A stretch of 64,000 nt of DNA from Gemmatimonadaceae bacterium (lineage in GTDB: Bacteria > Gemmatimonadota > Gemmatimonadetes > Gemmatimonadales > Gemmatimonadaceae), in NCBI GenBank assembly GCA_013813715.1, contig JACCRF010000121.1, forward strand, positions 48,604 to 112,603. The letters run 5' to 3'. The position numbers and the translations under genes are program-made. Under the pieces are notes generated by a model. The model made no database searches, was not told the origin of the DNA, and worked only from the letters and a program-made list of their open reading frames with translations. This document shows positions 52,000 through 60,742 of the stretch, piece after piece. The stretch's first letter is position 1. Each line of letters starts with the position of its first letter.

Positions 52000-52471
52000 G
52001 CAGCCAGATCAAGGTTCCGGAATTCGCGCGGGGCGTCGCATCGAACTCCAGAAGACACGCACCGCCTTTGTCGAGCTGAAGTCGCGAGTCGTGCGGGCCT
52101 GCAATCAGCCAGCCGACAAGCGAGCTCAGGTGCGGCTCATGGCCGACTACCGCAATCACCTCCCCTGCTGCACGTGAACGGCACCAAGTCTCGAACTCCT
52201 CGAACGGTGAGTCAGGCGAAAGTGCAGTCGTCACCTCGGCCTTTTCAATTCCATACGCGTCGGCGAGAATTGCGGCTGTCTCCAACGCGCGCGTTAACGG
52301 GCTCGACGCAAGGTGATACAGGTTCTCGATCTGGCCGCGTAGGCCACTCGCGATCAGCCGCATCCTTTTGACACCTTTTTTGGTGAGCGGCCGGAGATCG
52401 TCAGACTTCCCGGACTGCGCGAACTCCTCCCTGTCCATGGCGATCGCATGTCGTACTACGAGCAGTTTCAC
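51965..52471 (-). CDS. sixA: Phosphohistidine phosphatase SixA
   Basis: A 168-residue histidine phosphatase without signal. The catalytic box is MKLLVVRHAIAMDREEFAQS (R-H-A near the N-terminus), followed by LRPLTKKGVKRMRLIASGLR, LASSPLTRALETAAILADAY and VIAVVGHEPHLSSLVGWLIA with the second His. Size and R-H-A-x-A opening are typical of SixA, which removes phosphate from histidine phosphotransfer proteins. Its C-terminal 35 bases overlap the convergent epimerase gene. Confidence 0.9.
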   Translation of the reverse strand: MKLLVVRHAIAMDREEFAQSGKSDDLRPLTKKGVKRMRLIASGLRGQIENLYHLASSPLTRALETAAILADAYGIEKAEVTTALSPDSPFEEFETWCRSRAAGEVIAVVGHEPHLSSLVGWLIAGPHDSRLQLDKGGACLLEFDATPRANSGTLIWLLTSRQLRSLGS

Positions 52472-52514
52472 GATTCACAGTCTCCTATGCGGTTCTCAAA
52501 GTTCCTGATCCGAC

Positions 52515-53894
52515 CTACGCTTCACGAAGTTCAGCCGCAGGCGGGGCATCGGCCTCAAGAAAGCCCAGTCTCCGGTCAAATTCCCTGCGCAGCAACAGCA
52601 TGCTCAGCGCGAACTGCACGAACACTGATCCCACCGACAGATACCAGAGCCACTTCAGCTCGAATCCCGGCGTCCGCGCCATCAACACCGCGGGAACACT
52701 TACAAGGAGGATGCGAACGCCCGAAGTAACAAGCGAAGGAACGGTGTTGCCCATCGCCTGGAACATGCTCGACGCGATGAATACCAGGCCCGACGCAACG
52801 AACGTGTAGGACACGATCCGGAGGTACTCTGCACCGACTTCGATAACGGCAGGATCCTTCGAGAAAAACCCCACCAGGGCGGTCGGCAAAAAATGGCAGA
52901 GGATCGTGAACAGGAACATCACCCCGGCCACCATGAGCGCCGCGTCCTTGAACGCATCCTTCACGCGCTGCGCCTGCCTCGCGCCGAAGTTCTGACCGGC
53001 CACCGGCGCCACCGAGAACCCGAGGGCAACGACCGGCATGAAGCCCGCCTGAACGACCCGCATTCCTATTCCGAACCCAGCCTGCGCAGCGGCGCCAAAT
53101 GGTCGCGTGATTGCGTAAACAAGAATGAGATACAATGCGGTAATTCCGAATTCGAAGCCGGCCGGCAATCCGATGGCGAGCATCTTCTTCCACATCGCCG
53201 GACGCGGCCGCCAGTCTGCAACGACGAACCGAAGGTACGCATCCCGAGGGAAGAACCAGGTCGCCAACCACACGATAGCAATGATGATGGCGATCAACGA
53301 CGCGATCGCCGCGCCGGCGACTCCGAACGCCCGGCCCGTGCCCCAGCCAAAGATGAGAAATGGCGCGAGGATCATGTTGATGATGACGGTTGCGGTCGAG
53401 ACTATCATTCCCGGCTTGAAATTCCCGACGGCACGCAGCGCCGCACCCATCGCCACCATCACGAACTGCAGCGCCATCGCAGGAATGAACCAGAGCAGAT
53501 ACTCGGCGGCCAGCTTCGCTGTGCCGGCGTCGGCGCCCATCGCGGTCGAGTAGCGAACGCGCACGAGAAGGCCGGCGACCAGGAACACTACGCCGGTGAG
53601 TATCGCGAGCACCTGCGACTGATTGAACAGGATGAGCGCCTGTTCATGGTCTTTTCGACCAACGGCGTGAGACACCACGGTCGTAGTCCCGACGCCGAGC
53701 ATCTGTGTCAGCGCGAGCACGATGAAGGTCAGATTGCCGGCGATGCCGACTGCGGCGACTGCATCCGTCCCTAGACGGCCCACCCAATACAGGTCAATCA
53801 GGAAGTAGAGAGTCTGTGCGACCATCGTCACGAGCATGAAGCTCGTGGTCTTGAGGAGGTGGCGGCTGACGGAGCCTGTAGTGAGATCATGCAT
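52515..53894 (-). CDS. MATE family efflux transporter
   Basis: A 459-residue exporter with about twelve helices. Marks are TTSFMLVTMVAQTLYFLIDL, YWVGRLGTDAVAAVGIAGNL, MGAALRAVGNFKPGMIVSTA and the second-half repeat VVALGFSVAPVAGQNFGARQ. Related to NorM/DinF exporters; cargo unknown. The start is set at 53894 (MHDLTTGSVSRHLLKTTSFM, a common MATE opening) rather than 16 codons upstream. Forty-three bases from the sixA start; possibly cotranscribed with sixA. Confidence 0.92.
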   Translation of the reverse strand: MHDLTTGSVSRHLLKTTSFMLVTMVAQTLYFLIDLYWVGRLGTDAVAAVGIAGNLTFIVLALTQMLGVGTTTVVSHAVGRKDHEQALILFNQSQVLAILTGVVFLVAGLLVRVRYSTAMGADAGTAKLAAEYLLWFIPAMALQFVMVAMGAALRAVGNFKPGMIVSTATVIINMILAPFLIFGWGTGRAFGVAGAAIASLIAIIIAIVWLATWFFPRDAYLRFVVADWRPRPAMWKKMLAIGLPAGFEFGITALYLILVYAITRPFGAAAQAGFGIGMRVVQAGFMPVVALGFSVAPVAGQNFGARQAQRVKDAFKDAALMVAGVMFLFTILCHFLPTALVGFFSKDPAVIEVGAEYLRIVSYTFVASGLVFIASSMFQAMGNTVPSLVTSGVRILLVSVPAVLMARTPGFELKWLWYLSVGSVFVQFALSMLLLRREFDRRLGFLEADAPPAAELREA

Positions 53895-54003
53895 ATGCTG
53901 AACTATCTTAGCCGCAGTCCAACCCGCTCGGCCAGACTGCATATTTTCTCTTCATCCTGCGGTTTGCCTGGTTGTGGCTGCTACGCGTGATAGGGGAGGA
54001 CAA

Positions 54004-54525
54004 ATGCGCAAGATCGTCTACTCCGTCGCCATGAGTCTGGATGGGTACGTTGCCGGCCCGAACGGCGAAGCCGACTGGATTATCATGGATCCCGAGATCG
54101 ATTTCATGGCCATGTTCGCGCGCTTCGACACCGTGATCATGGGCCGCCGCTCATTCGAGGCCACGCAGGCAATGGGGCAGGGCGAGTCGATGCCAGGCAT
54201 CAAGTGGATGGTCGTTTCACGGACAATGCAGCCGGAGGATCATCCAGACCTGGCCATCATCGGCGATGATCTGGGGAGCGCGATTGCTCGATTGAGGTCC
54301 GAGCCAGGCAAGGACATCTGGCTCTTCGGCGGCGGTTCGCTGTTTCGCAGCATGCTCGAGCTAAGCGAAGTAGACAGCATCGAGGTCGCCATCATACCCG
54401 TTTTGCTGGGAGGCGGCATTCCATTTCTGCCGGCAGCGCCTGGCAGGACATCGCTTCGGCTGGTCAGCAGCAGAGTCTACAAGGCGACGGGGACGGTGTT
54501 GCTCCAGTACGATGTGGCGCGGTAA
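54004..54525 (+). CDS. Dihydrofolate-reductase-fold protein, RibD C-terminal type
   Basis: A 173-residue protein with MRKIVYSVAMSLDGYVAGPN (S-L-D-G-Y-V-A), FDTVIMGRRSFEATQAMG, and KDIWLFGGGSLFRSMLELSE (G-G-G nucleotide loop), ending VDSIEVAIIPVLLGGGIPFL. This is the YyaP/RibD-C group of NADPH-binding reductases; true substrate unknown, and it is unlikely to be the main DHFR. The ATG at 54004 has GGGGAGGAC immediately upstream, a strong ribosome site. Confidence 0.9.
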   Translation: MRKIVYSVAMSLDGYVAGPNGEADWIIMDPEIDFMAMFARFDTVIMGRRSFEATQAMGQGESMPGIKWMVVSRTMQPEDHPDLAIIGDDLGSAIARLRSEPGKDIWLFGGGSLFRSMLELSEVDSIEVAIIPVLLGGGIPFLPAAPGRTSLRLVSSRVYKATGTVLLQYDVAR

Positions 54526-54607
54526 GTCGGAACTATCCGAACGTCCGCATACAGGTTATTCAATGCACGATTTCCATGCTTACCCTCCAGCTCCCGCAGG
54601 CTCGATC

Positions 54608-55831
54608 ATGAACAGGCTATCCACAGGTGTCGCTGCTCTCGCGGTGATCGCCGCCGCTTGCGCGCCGACACACGCGCCGCCCTCGCTGACACAGGCCGCT
54701 CTGGCCCCATGGCTCTACGCGTGGGCGGCCTCCGCTGATACCTCACGGCGCGGTGCGTTCCTCGCACAGTTCGACCTTCGCGAGGGGTCGCCAACGCGGG
54801 GGCAAATAGTTCGCGTGGTGCCGGCAGGCGCGGGAAGCTCTGGAACCCATCACTCCGAACATTTCCTTCAGCAGGACGGACTGCTCTTCGCCGACGATTT
54901 CGGGCTCGGGCGGACTTTCATCTTCGACCTCAATGATCCGGCAAACCCTCGGCTTCATACCTCCTTCACGACCGCCGGACCGTTAGGATGGCCGCATTCT
55001 TACGCCCGCCTTCCATCGGGAAACCGGCTCGTGACGTACCAGTTCCGGTCCTCGAAATTCAACCTGCCGCCAGGCGGTCTGGCCGAGGTCCGGACAGACG
55101 GAACCGTTGTGCGATGGGCGAGTGCGAAAGCAGCGGGTGTAGACGACAAGGAGATAACGCCTTACAGCCTGGAAATAATCCCGGCGCTCGACCGCGTCGT
55201 ATCGACAACCACCAGCATGGTCGAGGATACGGGAGTCGGCCTCCAGATCTGGCGGCTCTCGGATCTGAAACTGCTTCACACGCTTCGTATACCCGGCGGC
55301 CCTCCGCACGGGATGCACGCCACGGACACAGCCCAGCACCACCTGTTTCCCGGCGAGCCCCGCGTGCTGCGCGATGGGAAGACAATAATGCTCGCGACAT
55401 TCACCTGCGGTCTCTACACCGTGACGGGCGTGGATACCGACACGCCTCGGGTGCAGCCGGTCTACAGGTTTCCCGGGAAAGATTGCGCGGTTCCCCTGGT
55501 GATTGGCGACTACTGGCTTCAGACCGTTCCGGCGCTCCACTCTGTCATCACGCTCGATGTCTCAAATCCGTCATTGCCTCGGGAAGTGTCGCGTGTCGAC
55601 CTTGGCGAAGGCAGCACTCCGCATTGGCTCGCTAGCGATGCAACGGGCCGCCGGCTTGTCGTCAACAACGGCTCGCGGAGACAAAGCAATCTCTACCTGT
55701 TGCGGTTCGACCCCGCTACCGGAGCACTCTCTCGCGACGCGGCGCTTCCGGAGCTCGACATGGCGCGAGTGAGTGTGCCGGGAATCGGCGAAGTCAAAGG
55801 GGTTCCACACGGCGCGGTATTTTCCCGATGA
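54608..55831 (+). CDS. Beta-propeller lipoprotein, resembling selenium-binding-protein family
   Basis: A 407-residue exported protein. The N-terminus MNRLSTGVAALAVIAAACAP is a lipoprotein signal (A-A-C). The body has propeller-like repeats: GRTFIFDLNDPANPRLHTSF, AGPLGWPHSYARLPSGNRLV, LQIWRLSDLKLLHTLRIPGG with P-P-H-G-M-H-A, VITLDVSNPSLPREVSRVDL and GSTPHWLASDATGRRLVVNN. The paired H-G-M-H and P-H-W-L-A patches resemble metal or selenium-binding positions of SBP56-type methanethiol oxidases, but the match is partial. Function therefore uncertain. The start at 54608 avoids overlap with the previous gene. Confidence 0.72.
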   Translation: MNRLSTGVAALAVIAAACAPTHAPPSLTQAALAPWLYAWAASADTSRRGAFLAQFDLREGSPTRGQIVRVVPAGAGSSGTHHSEHFLQQDGLLFADDFGLGRTFIFDLNDPANPRLHTSFTTAGPLGWPHSYARLPSGNRLVTYQFRSSKFNLPPGGLAEVRTDGTVVRWASAKAAGVDDKEITPYSLEIIPALDRVVSTTTSMVEDTGVGLQIWRLSDLKLLHTLRIPGGPPHGMHATDTAQHHLFPGEPRVLRDGKTIMLATFTCGLYTVTGVDTDTPRVQPVYRFPGKDCAVPLVIGDYWLQTVPALHSVITLDVSNPSLPREVSRVDLGEGSTPHWLASDATGRRLVVNNGSRRQSNLYLLRFDPATGALSRDAALPELDMARVSVPGIGEVKGVPHGAVFSR

Positions 55832-55876
55832 ATTGCTGAATACCCGGTGGGCTAGGCGCGCCAAAATGCGCATCTC

Positions 55877-56332
55877 ATGAAAGTCAGCCAGCCGCTCTGG
55901 CGCTGCGCGACGTGCGGGCGAGAGTTCGCCAATCGAAATCAGTCGCATGCGTGCGGGACGTACGACCTCGACCATCATTTCCGGAACAAGCCGCCGGAGA
56001 TCCGAGCTCTTTTTGATCGTGTCGTGGCGCTCATCGAGGCAATTGGGCCTGTCCGAATCCTTCCTGAGAAAACTCGAATCGCGTTTCAGGTCAGGATGTC
56101 GTTCGCGCAGTTGACTCCGCGCCGGCGGTGGCTGGATGGCCACGTCGTTTTGGCGCGCCGCGTCGAACACGAACGCTTCCGGCGTATCGAGACATTCTCT
56201 CCGCGCAATCACCTTCACACGTTTCGCATTTCTTCGCCGCTGGATCTGGACGCGGAGTTCGCGTCATGGGTCACCGAGGCATACGCGGTGGGCGAGCAGC
56301 GGCACCTTGCGCGTGGCGCGCGAATCCGTTGA
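55877..56332 (+). CDS. DUF5655-containing protein with N-terminal zinc-ribbon-like motif
   Basis: A 151-residue protein. The N-terminus has WRCATCGREFANRNQSHACG (C-x-x-C, then H-x-C), a likely zinc site. A DUF5655-type domain follows: LDHHFRNKPPEIRALFDRVV, then PVRILPEKTRIAFQVRMSFA and WLDGHVVLARRVEHERFRRI. Domains of this group appear in proteins of unknown role and share a fold with predicted transport/DNA-binding partners; no function is established. The ATG at 55877 has only a weak ribosome site. Confidence 0.8.
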   Translation: MKVSQPLWRCATCGREFANRNQSHACGTYDLDHHFRNKPPEIRALFDRVVALIEAIGPVRILPEKTRIAFQVRMSFAQLTPRRRWLDGHVVLARRVEHERFRRIETFSPRNHLHTFRISSPLDLDAEFASWVTEAYAVGEQRHLARGARIR

Positions 56333-56397
56333 TCGAGCAGATTATTGGCGGGCATGCCTGCGTAGCGAAAGTCGCTTTCATGAGGTAGGGTATCGAC

Positions 56398-56898
56398 GTG
56401 CCAGACCTGATCGCAAAACTGCTATTGGAAAACGTGCAGCCTCGGCCCGGCCGGGGCGCATGGCACGGCGGCCCGACACCACTCGGTGCCCTTCGTGGCG
56501 TGGCGGCTGCCCAGGCTGCATGGACGCCGGCCCTCGGTCGCAAGAGCATATGGCAGCTCGCCCTCCACATCGCCTACTGGACCTACGCAGTGCGGCGGCG
56601 GCTCGAGGGTGGTAGCGGTGCACGATTCCCGCGCTCGCCAGCGAACTGGCCAGAGGTTCCGGAACAGCCGGACGCGAAGCGCTGGGCCGAGGACGTCACA
56701 CTCCTCAAGACGGAACGCGAACGACTTGGGGCTACGATTGAGAAAATATCGTCAAGCCGATACGGAACTGTGCTTTCCGGCGGGAAACGGTGGACGATCG
56801 GAGAGCTGATCGTCGGTATCGCGCAGCATGATGCATATCACACCGGTCAGATCCAGATGCTGAAGCGGCTCTGGCAGTCGGCGCATTCCCATCGTTGA
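56398..56898 (+). CDS. DinB-like four-helix metal-binding protein
   Basis: A 166-residue protein of the DinB/YfiT fold. The metal-ligand histidines are in SIWQLALHIAYWTYAVRRRL (first His) and VGIAQHDAYHTGQIQMLKRL (H-D-x-x-H). W-H-G-G-P-T near the N-terminus is the usual conserved patch. These proteins bind a divalent metal and often act as thiol-dependent transferases or hydrolases, mostly uncharacterised. The start is the GTG at 56398. Confidence 0.85.
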   Translation: MPDLIAKLLLENVQPRPGRGAWHGGPTPLGALRGVAAAQAAWTPALGRKSIWQLALHIAYWTYAVRRRLEGGSGARFPRSPANWPEVPEQPDAKRWAEDVTLLKTERERLGATIEKISSSRYGTVLSGGKRWTIGELIVGIAQHDAYHTGQIQMLKRLWQSAHSHR

Positions 56899-56938
56899 CC
56901 GACAGGCGCGTGAAGCCATAGCCTCGGAGAGCATAAGA

Positions 56939-59536
56939 TTGCGCACCTATGAGCAGCTCGCTGAAGCACTCGCGGGGCGATACCGGATCGAGCGCGAGCT
57001 GGGACGCGGCGGCATGGCTGTCGTTTTCCTCGCGCATGATCTGAAGCATTCCCGCCAGGTCGCGGTGAAGGTTCTCGATCAGGACCTTGGCGGCCCGGCA
57101 TTGGCCGACAGATTCTTCCGCGAAATCGGCATCGCCGCCAGGCTCACGCATCCTAACATCCTGCCCCTTTACGATTCTGGCGAGGCGGCGGGCCGCTTGT
57201 TCTACGTAACGCCGTATCTGGAAGGCGAGAGCCTCCGGGCGTGGCTGGAACGAGAGCGGCGCTTGAAGTTCGATGACGCGGTCAGTCTCGCGTGCGAGAT
57301 AGCCGATGCGCTCGACTACGCGCATCGGCAGGGCGTGATTCACCGCGACATCAAGCCCGATAACATTCTCATCTCCGATGGACACGCGATCGTCGCCGAT
57401 TTCGGAATTGCAACCGCGCTCGCCGCCGATGAATCCCGCCTTACGGGTACCGGACTCGTCCTGGGAACTCGCAGGTACATGAGTCCGGAACAGGCGCTGG
57501 CCGACAAGGTCGATGGCCGAAGCGACATCTACGGCCTGGCCTGCGTACTCTACGAATGTCTGGTCGGCGAGCCACCGTCGTCGACCGGTTTCGCAATCCT
57601 TCCCGGCTCGCCTGGGGCGCGAGACCTGACCCGGACGCTGCAGGGTGTGAAGCCATCTGTGCCGCGCCATATCGTCGCCGCGATCGAGCGAGGACTTGCG
57701 CCGCTCCCCGAGAACCGACACCAGCGAGCGGCCGATTTCAAGCGCGCGCTTCTCGCCGATCCCGGTGCCCGGAAGGGCAGCAGGCAACTTTTGATCGCCG
57801 CCGTAGCCGGCGCGGCTGTATTGATTGCCGCGGCCGTCCTATCCCGATCCCGCGCACCAGCCGGCCCGGTGCACCTCGAGTACCTTCCGCTCACGAACTT
57901 TTCCGAGTCTGCCACATCGCCCGCGCTGTCGCCGGATGGCCGGATGCTGGCATTCATCCTGGGTGAAAGCACGTTCTACGGCCCGGGCCAGATCTACGTC
58001 AAGCAGCTTCCGGATGGCGAGCCGGTGCAGCTCACGCGGGACGACCTTCTCAAGCTGAGCCCGAAGTTCTCGCGCGATGGCTCGCGAATTACCTACGGGA
58101 CGCTGGGAGCCACAGGGTGGGAGACGTGGGAGGTGCCCGTACTTGGTGGCCAGCCGCGCCTCTTTCTCGCAAACGCCGAAGGGCTCACGTGGATCGGCGG
58201 GGGAGCCGGTCCTTCCCAGGTTCTCTACTCCGAGATGACCGGCCGGGACGTGCAGATGAGGATCGTCACGTCGACGGAGACTCGAGCTTCGCATCGCACG
58301 GTGTACATGCCGCCGGAGACCGGGATGGCGCATCGCTCGTATCTCTCGCCCGACCGGAAGAATGTCCTCCTTATTGAAATGGACTATTACTCGTGGCTGC
58401 CCTGTCGCCTTGTTCCGTTCGACGGCAGCTCTCCCGGAAAACCCGTCGGCCCGCCGCGCTCGCAGTGCACCGACGCCGCATGGTCTCCCGATGGCAAGTG
58501 GATGTATTTCTCGGCCAACGCCGGCAACGGATTTCATATCTGGCGGCAGCGATTCCCTGAGGGAACGCCCGAGCAGGTGACCTCAGGCGTCACCGAAGAG
58601 GAGGGGATCGAGATGAGCGCGAACGGTCGATCGTTCATCACCTCAATCGGCACGCGCCAGAGCACGATCTGGGTACACGACGCACGCGGCGATCGGCAGA
58701 TCACTTCGGAAGGGCACGGCATGCTTCCGTCGATCTCGCCCGACGGCAGAAAGCTGTACTATCTGGTGCGCGCGGGAGGACGGGAGAGCTATATCAGCGG
58801 CGGCCTCTGGGTCGCTGACCTGGAATCGGGACAGCGCCAGCGACTCGTTCCGAATTTTCTGATGCAGACGTATGACATCTCCGATGACGGCAGGAGTGTG
58901 GTGTTCGTAGCCGCAGATGACACAACGCGGTCGCCGATCTGGATCGCGTCGCTCGACGGACGCTCGGCTCCGCGCCGCCTGGTTCGCAGCGACGCAATGC
59001 AGGCGTTCTTCGGTGCGGGCGATGAAGTGATTTTCGCCGCCCGTGAGGCGGAGAAAAACTTCGTCTTTCGCGTCAGGACCGACGGCAGCGAATTGCGAAA
59101 GTTGATGCCGGCGTCCAACCTGATGGGTGTCTCGCCGGACGGGCAATGGCTGGCGGTCGACGTGCTGACCGGCGAAAGCTCGGATGCGGTGATGATCTAC
59201 CCGGTCGCCGGAGGTCCTCCGACGGTGCTTTGCGAAAAGTGCGGCCCGCCGCCGAGCTTCGAGCGTGGCCCATGGCCTCCACGGGTGAGCTGGTCGCCGG
59301 ACGGCCGATTCATTCATCTCGACTTGTATCAGTTCCCGTACGCAGTTCCGCTTTCGCCGGGCCGGGCAGTCCCTGCGTTGTCGCAATCAGGACTCCGATC
59401 AGACGCAGAAGTGGCAGCGTTGCCCGGCGCTCGTCGCATCCAGCAGGAGAAAGCATTCGCGGGGCCGAATCCAAATATGTATGCGTTCACAAAGGTTTCG
59501 ATTCAGCGCAACATCTACCGTGTTCCACTGAAGTGA
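56939..59536 (+). CDS. Transmembrane Ser/Thr protein kinase with PD40/TolB-type beta-propeller
   Basis: An 865-residue protein. Kinase, about 14-275: RELGRGGMAVVFLAHDLKHS, VAVKVL Lys, HRDIKPDNIL, DFGIATA and GTRRYMSPEQALAD. One membrane helix at about 283-302 (LLIAAVAGAAVLIAAAVLSR). The external part (about 310-860) is a propeller of PD40-like blades with repeated S-P-D-G-x patches (ATSPALSPDGRMLAFILGES, DAAWSPDGKWMYFSANAGNG, PSISPDGRKLYYLVRAGGRE). It resembles a sensor kinase reading an extracytoplasmic ligand. The TTG at 56939 follows GGAGAG. The stop overlaps the next GTG by four bases. Confidence 0.93.
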   Translation: MRTYEQLAEALAGRYRIERELGRGGMAVVFLAHDLKHSRQVAVKVLDQDLGGPALADRFFREIGIAARLTHPNILPLYDSGEAAGRLFYVTPYLEGESLRAWLERERRLKFDDAVSLACEIADALDYAHRQGVIHRDIKPDNILISDGHAIVADFGIATALAADESRLTGTGLVLGTRRYMSPEQALADKVDGRSDIYGLACVLYECLVGEPPSSTGFAILPGSPGARDLTRTLQGVKPSVPRHIVAAIERGLAPLPENRHQRAADFKRALLADPGARKGSRQLLIAAVAGAAVLIAAAVLSRSRAPAGPVHLEYLPLTNFSESATSPALSPDGRMLAFILGESTFYGPGQIYVKQLPDGEPVQLTRDDLLKLSPKFSRDGSRITYGTLGATGWETWEVPVLGGQPRLFLANAEGLTWIGGGAGPSQVLYSEMTGRDVQMRIVTSTETRASHRTVYMPPETGMAHRSYLSPDRKNVLLIEMDYYSWLPCRLVPFDGSSPGKPVGPPRSQCTDAAWSPDGKWMYFSANAGNGFHIWRQRFPEGTPEQVTSGVTEEEGIEMSANGRSFITSIGTRQSTIWVHDARGDRQITSEGHGMLPSISPDGRKLYYLVRAGGRESYISGGLWVADLESGQRQRLVPNFLMQTYDISDDGRSVVFVAADDTTRSPIWIASLDGRSAPRRLVRSDAMQAFFGAGDEVIFAAREAEKNFVFRVRTDGSELRKLMPASNLMGVSPDGQWLAVDVLTGESSDAVMIYPVAGGPPTVLCEKCGPPPSFERGPWPPRVSWSPDGRFIHLDLYQFPYAVPLSPGRAVPALSQSGLRSDAEVAALPGARRIQQEKAFAGPNPNMYAFTKVSIQRNIYRVPLK

Positions 59537-60135
59537 AGCCAGCCCGCGGGGCAGGTGTGGATCAGTACGAAAGCATTCTATGGAAGCGCCTCGACGCCCC
59601 CGGCCACGAGATCGGCGAGCTCCGCCAGACAGCGAATGGCTGGCAGCTTCGCGGCGCCGCGGTGTTCGCGCATGCCGGGCAGCCGTGCCGACTGGAATAC
59701 GACATTCGTTGCGATCCAGACTGGCGGACGGAGCTCGTTACCGTCATCGGGAACGTCGGCGACACAGACGTGGCGATCGAGCTGCTTCGCAATCCTGCCG
59801 GGGAGTGGGCGGTGCGCGGCAGCAAGGTCTGGGAGCTCACTGACTGCGACGACGTCGATTTGAACTTCAGCCCTAGCACCAACACGCTTCCGGTTCGCCG
59901 CCTCGCGCTCGCGGTGGGTGAGAGTGCGCGCGTACGCGCAGCGTGGGTGCGGTTTCCGGAGTTCAACATCGAGCCACTCGAGCAGGTGTACACTCGCACC
60001 GGCGCGGAGACCTACCGGTACGAGAGTGCGAATGGGAAATTCCGCCGCGAGTTGACGGTGGACACCGCCGGCTTCGTCATCGAGTATCCGGATTTCTGGC
60101 GCGCCGAAGCCAGGAGCAGGCCTTCAAACGGGTGA
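59533..60135 (+). CDS. Putative glycolipid-binding family protein (PF06475-like)
   Basis: A 200-residue soluble protein. Patches include ILWKRLDAPGHEIGELRQTA, GWQLRGAAVFAHAGQPCRLE, YDIRCDPDWRTELVTVIGNV, the hallmark DVDLNFSPSTNTLPVRRLAL (D-L-x-F-x-P-x-T-N-T-x-P-I-R-R) and YESANGKFRRELTVDTAGFV. That combination is typical of the family labelled putative glycolipid-binding, whose best-known member binds a lipopolysaccharide-like lipid; no enzyme activity is known. The GTG at 59533 overlaps the kinase stop (GTGA), suggesting cotranslation with the sensor kinase. Confidence 0.82.
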   Translation: MKPARGAGVDQYESILWKRLDAPGHEIGELRQTANGWQLRGAAVFAHAGQPCRLEYDIRCDPDWRTELVTVIGNVGDTDVAIELLRNPAGEWAVRGSKVWELTDCDDVDLNFSPSTNTLPVRRLALAVGESARVRAAWVRFPEFNIEPLEQVYTRTGAETYRYESANGKFRRELTVDTAGFVIEYPDFWRAEARSRPSNG

Positions 60136-60308
60136 GAAGGGGACGTCCCTCGCAGGGCCGTCGGCCATGTCCAGCGACCTGTTCGGCGCTGGTAGTCGCG
60201 CTATGTCCAGTCGCGGCCACGGCACAGCGCTCCCCACCAGACGCGATTCGCATTGAGACGCGCGAATCGACGCCAGTCGACCTCCGGTCGTGCGTTAGCG
60301 GCTTCCGT
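60132..60308 (+). pseudogene. Truncated start of a secreted protein gene
   Basis: A GTG at 60132 overlaps the preceding stop (GTGA) and opens a frame beginning with arginine-rich residues, then CSALVVALCPVAATAQRSPP, which looks like a signal peptide ending A-T-A-Q, then DAIRIETREST. From about 60270 on, the frame no longer looks like protein and soon runs antisense through the DUF4242 gene. The IRIET start is reminiscent of carboxylesterase type B proteins, but too little remains to assign it. I read it as a decayed gene remnant. Confidence 0.35.
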
Positions 60309-60584
60309 CTACGGTTGTCCGGACGGTGTGAGGTCCATTGCCTCGACGATTCGTGTGAACGGAATGTTGGCTGTCTCGTTCACTTCCCTGACCAACTCGG
60401 CATTCGGCGACTCGAAAAGGCACATGCAATGCGACTCCTCCGGCACGAACATGCTCCTGATGTAGCGAACGTCCTTACCCTGACTTGTAAATTCCTTCCC
60501 TGTCCTGATCGCCGCCTGCTGAGCGGCCGCGAGCTGATCCATCGTGATACCGGGTAGATCGCGCTCCACCATGTACACCGCCAT
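60309..60584 (-). CDS. DUF4242 small protein
   Basis: A 91-residue protein: MAVYMVERDLPGITMDQLAA, then AQQAAIRTGKEFTSQGKDVR and YIRSMFVPEESHCMCLFESP, ending NETANIPFTRIVEAMDL. This is the DUF4242 pattern (Y-x-x-x-R-x-L-P, S-x-F-V-P-E-x-x-x-C-x-C-L-F). Proteins of this family were proposed to bind nickel or other metals; the function is not settled. The start at 60584 has GGAGG upstream; a longer frame is possible but begins with Cys/Arg-rich sequence. Confidence 0.85.
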   Translation of the reverse strand: MAVYMVERDLPGITMDQLAAAQQAAIRTGKEFTSQGKDVRYIRSMFVPEESHCMCLFESPNAELVREVNETANIPFTRIVEAMDLTPSGQP

Positions 60585-60742
60585 TTCATGCCTCCGATGA
60601 GAGTGGCCCGACGGAGATATTGCTCCGTTGTTCCATCGAGCGCAACCGAGGCAGGGGCGGTTGGCTACCCCCAAGGCAAGCGTCTTCGTGATGCCGACTG
60701 TGTGAGCGTTCCGTATACTATGGGAACCTCACAGGAGACTAA

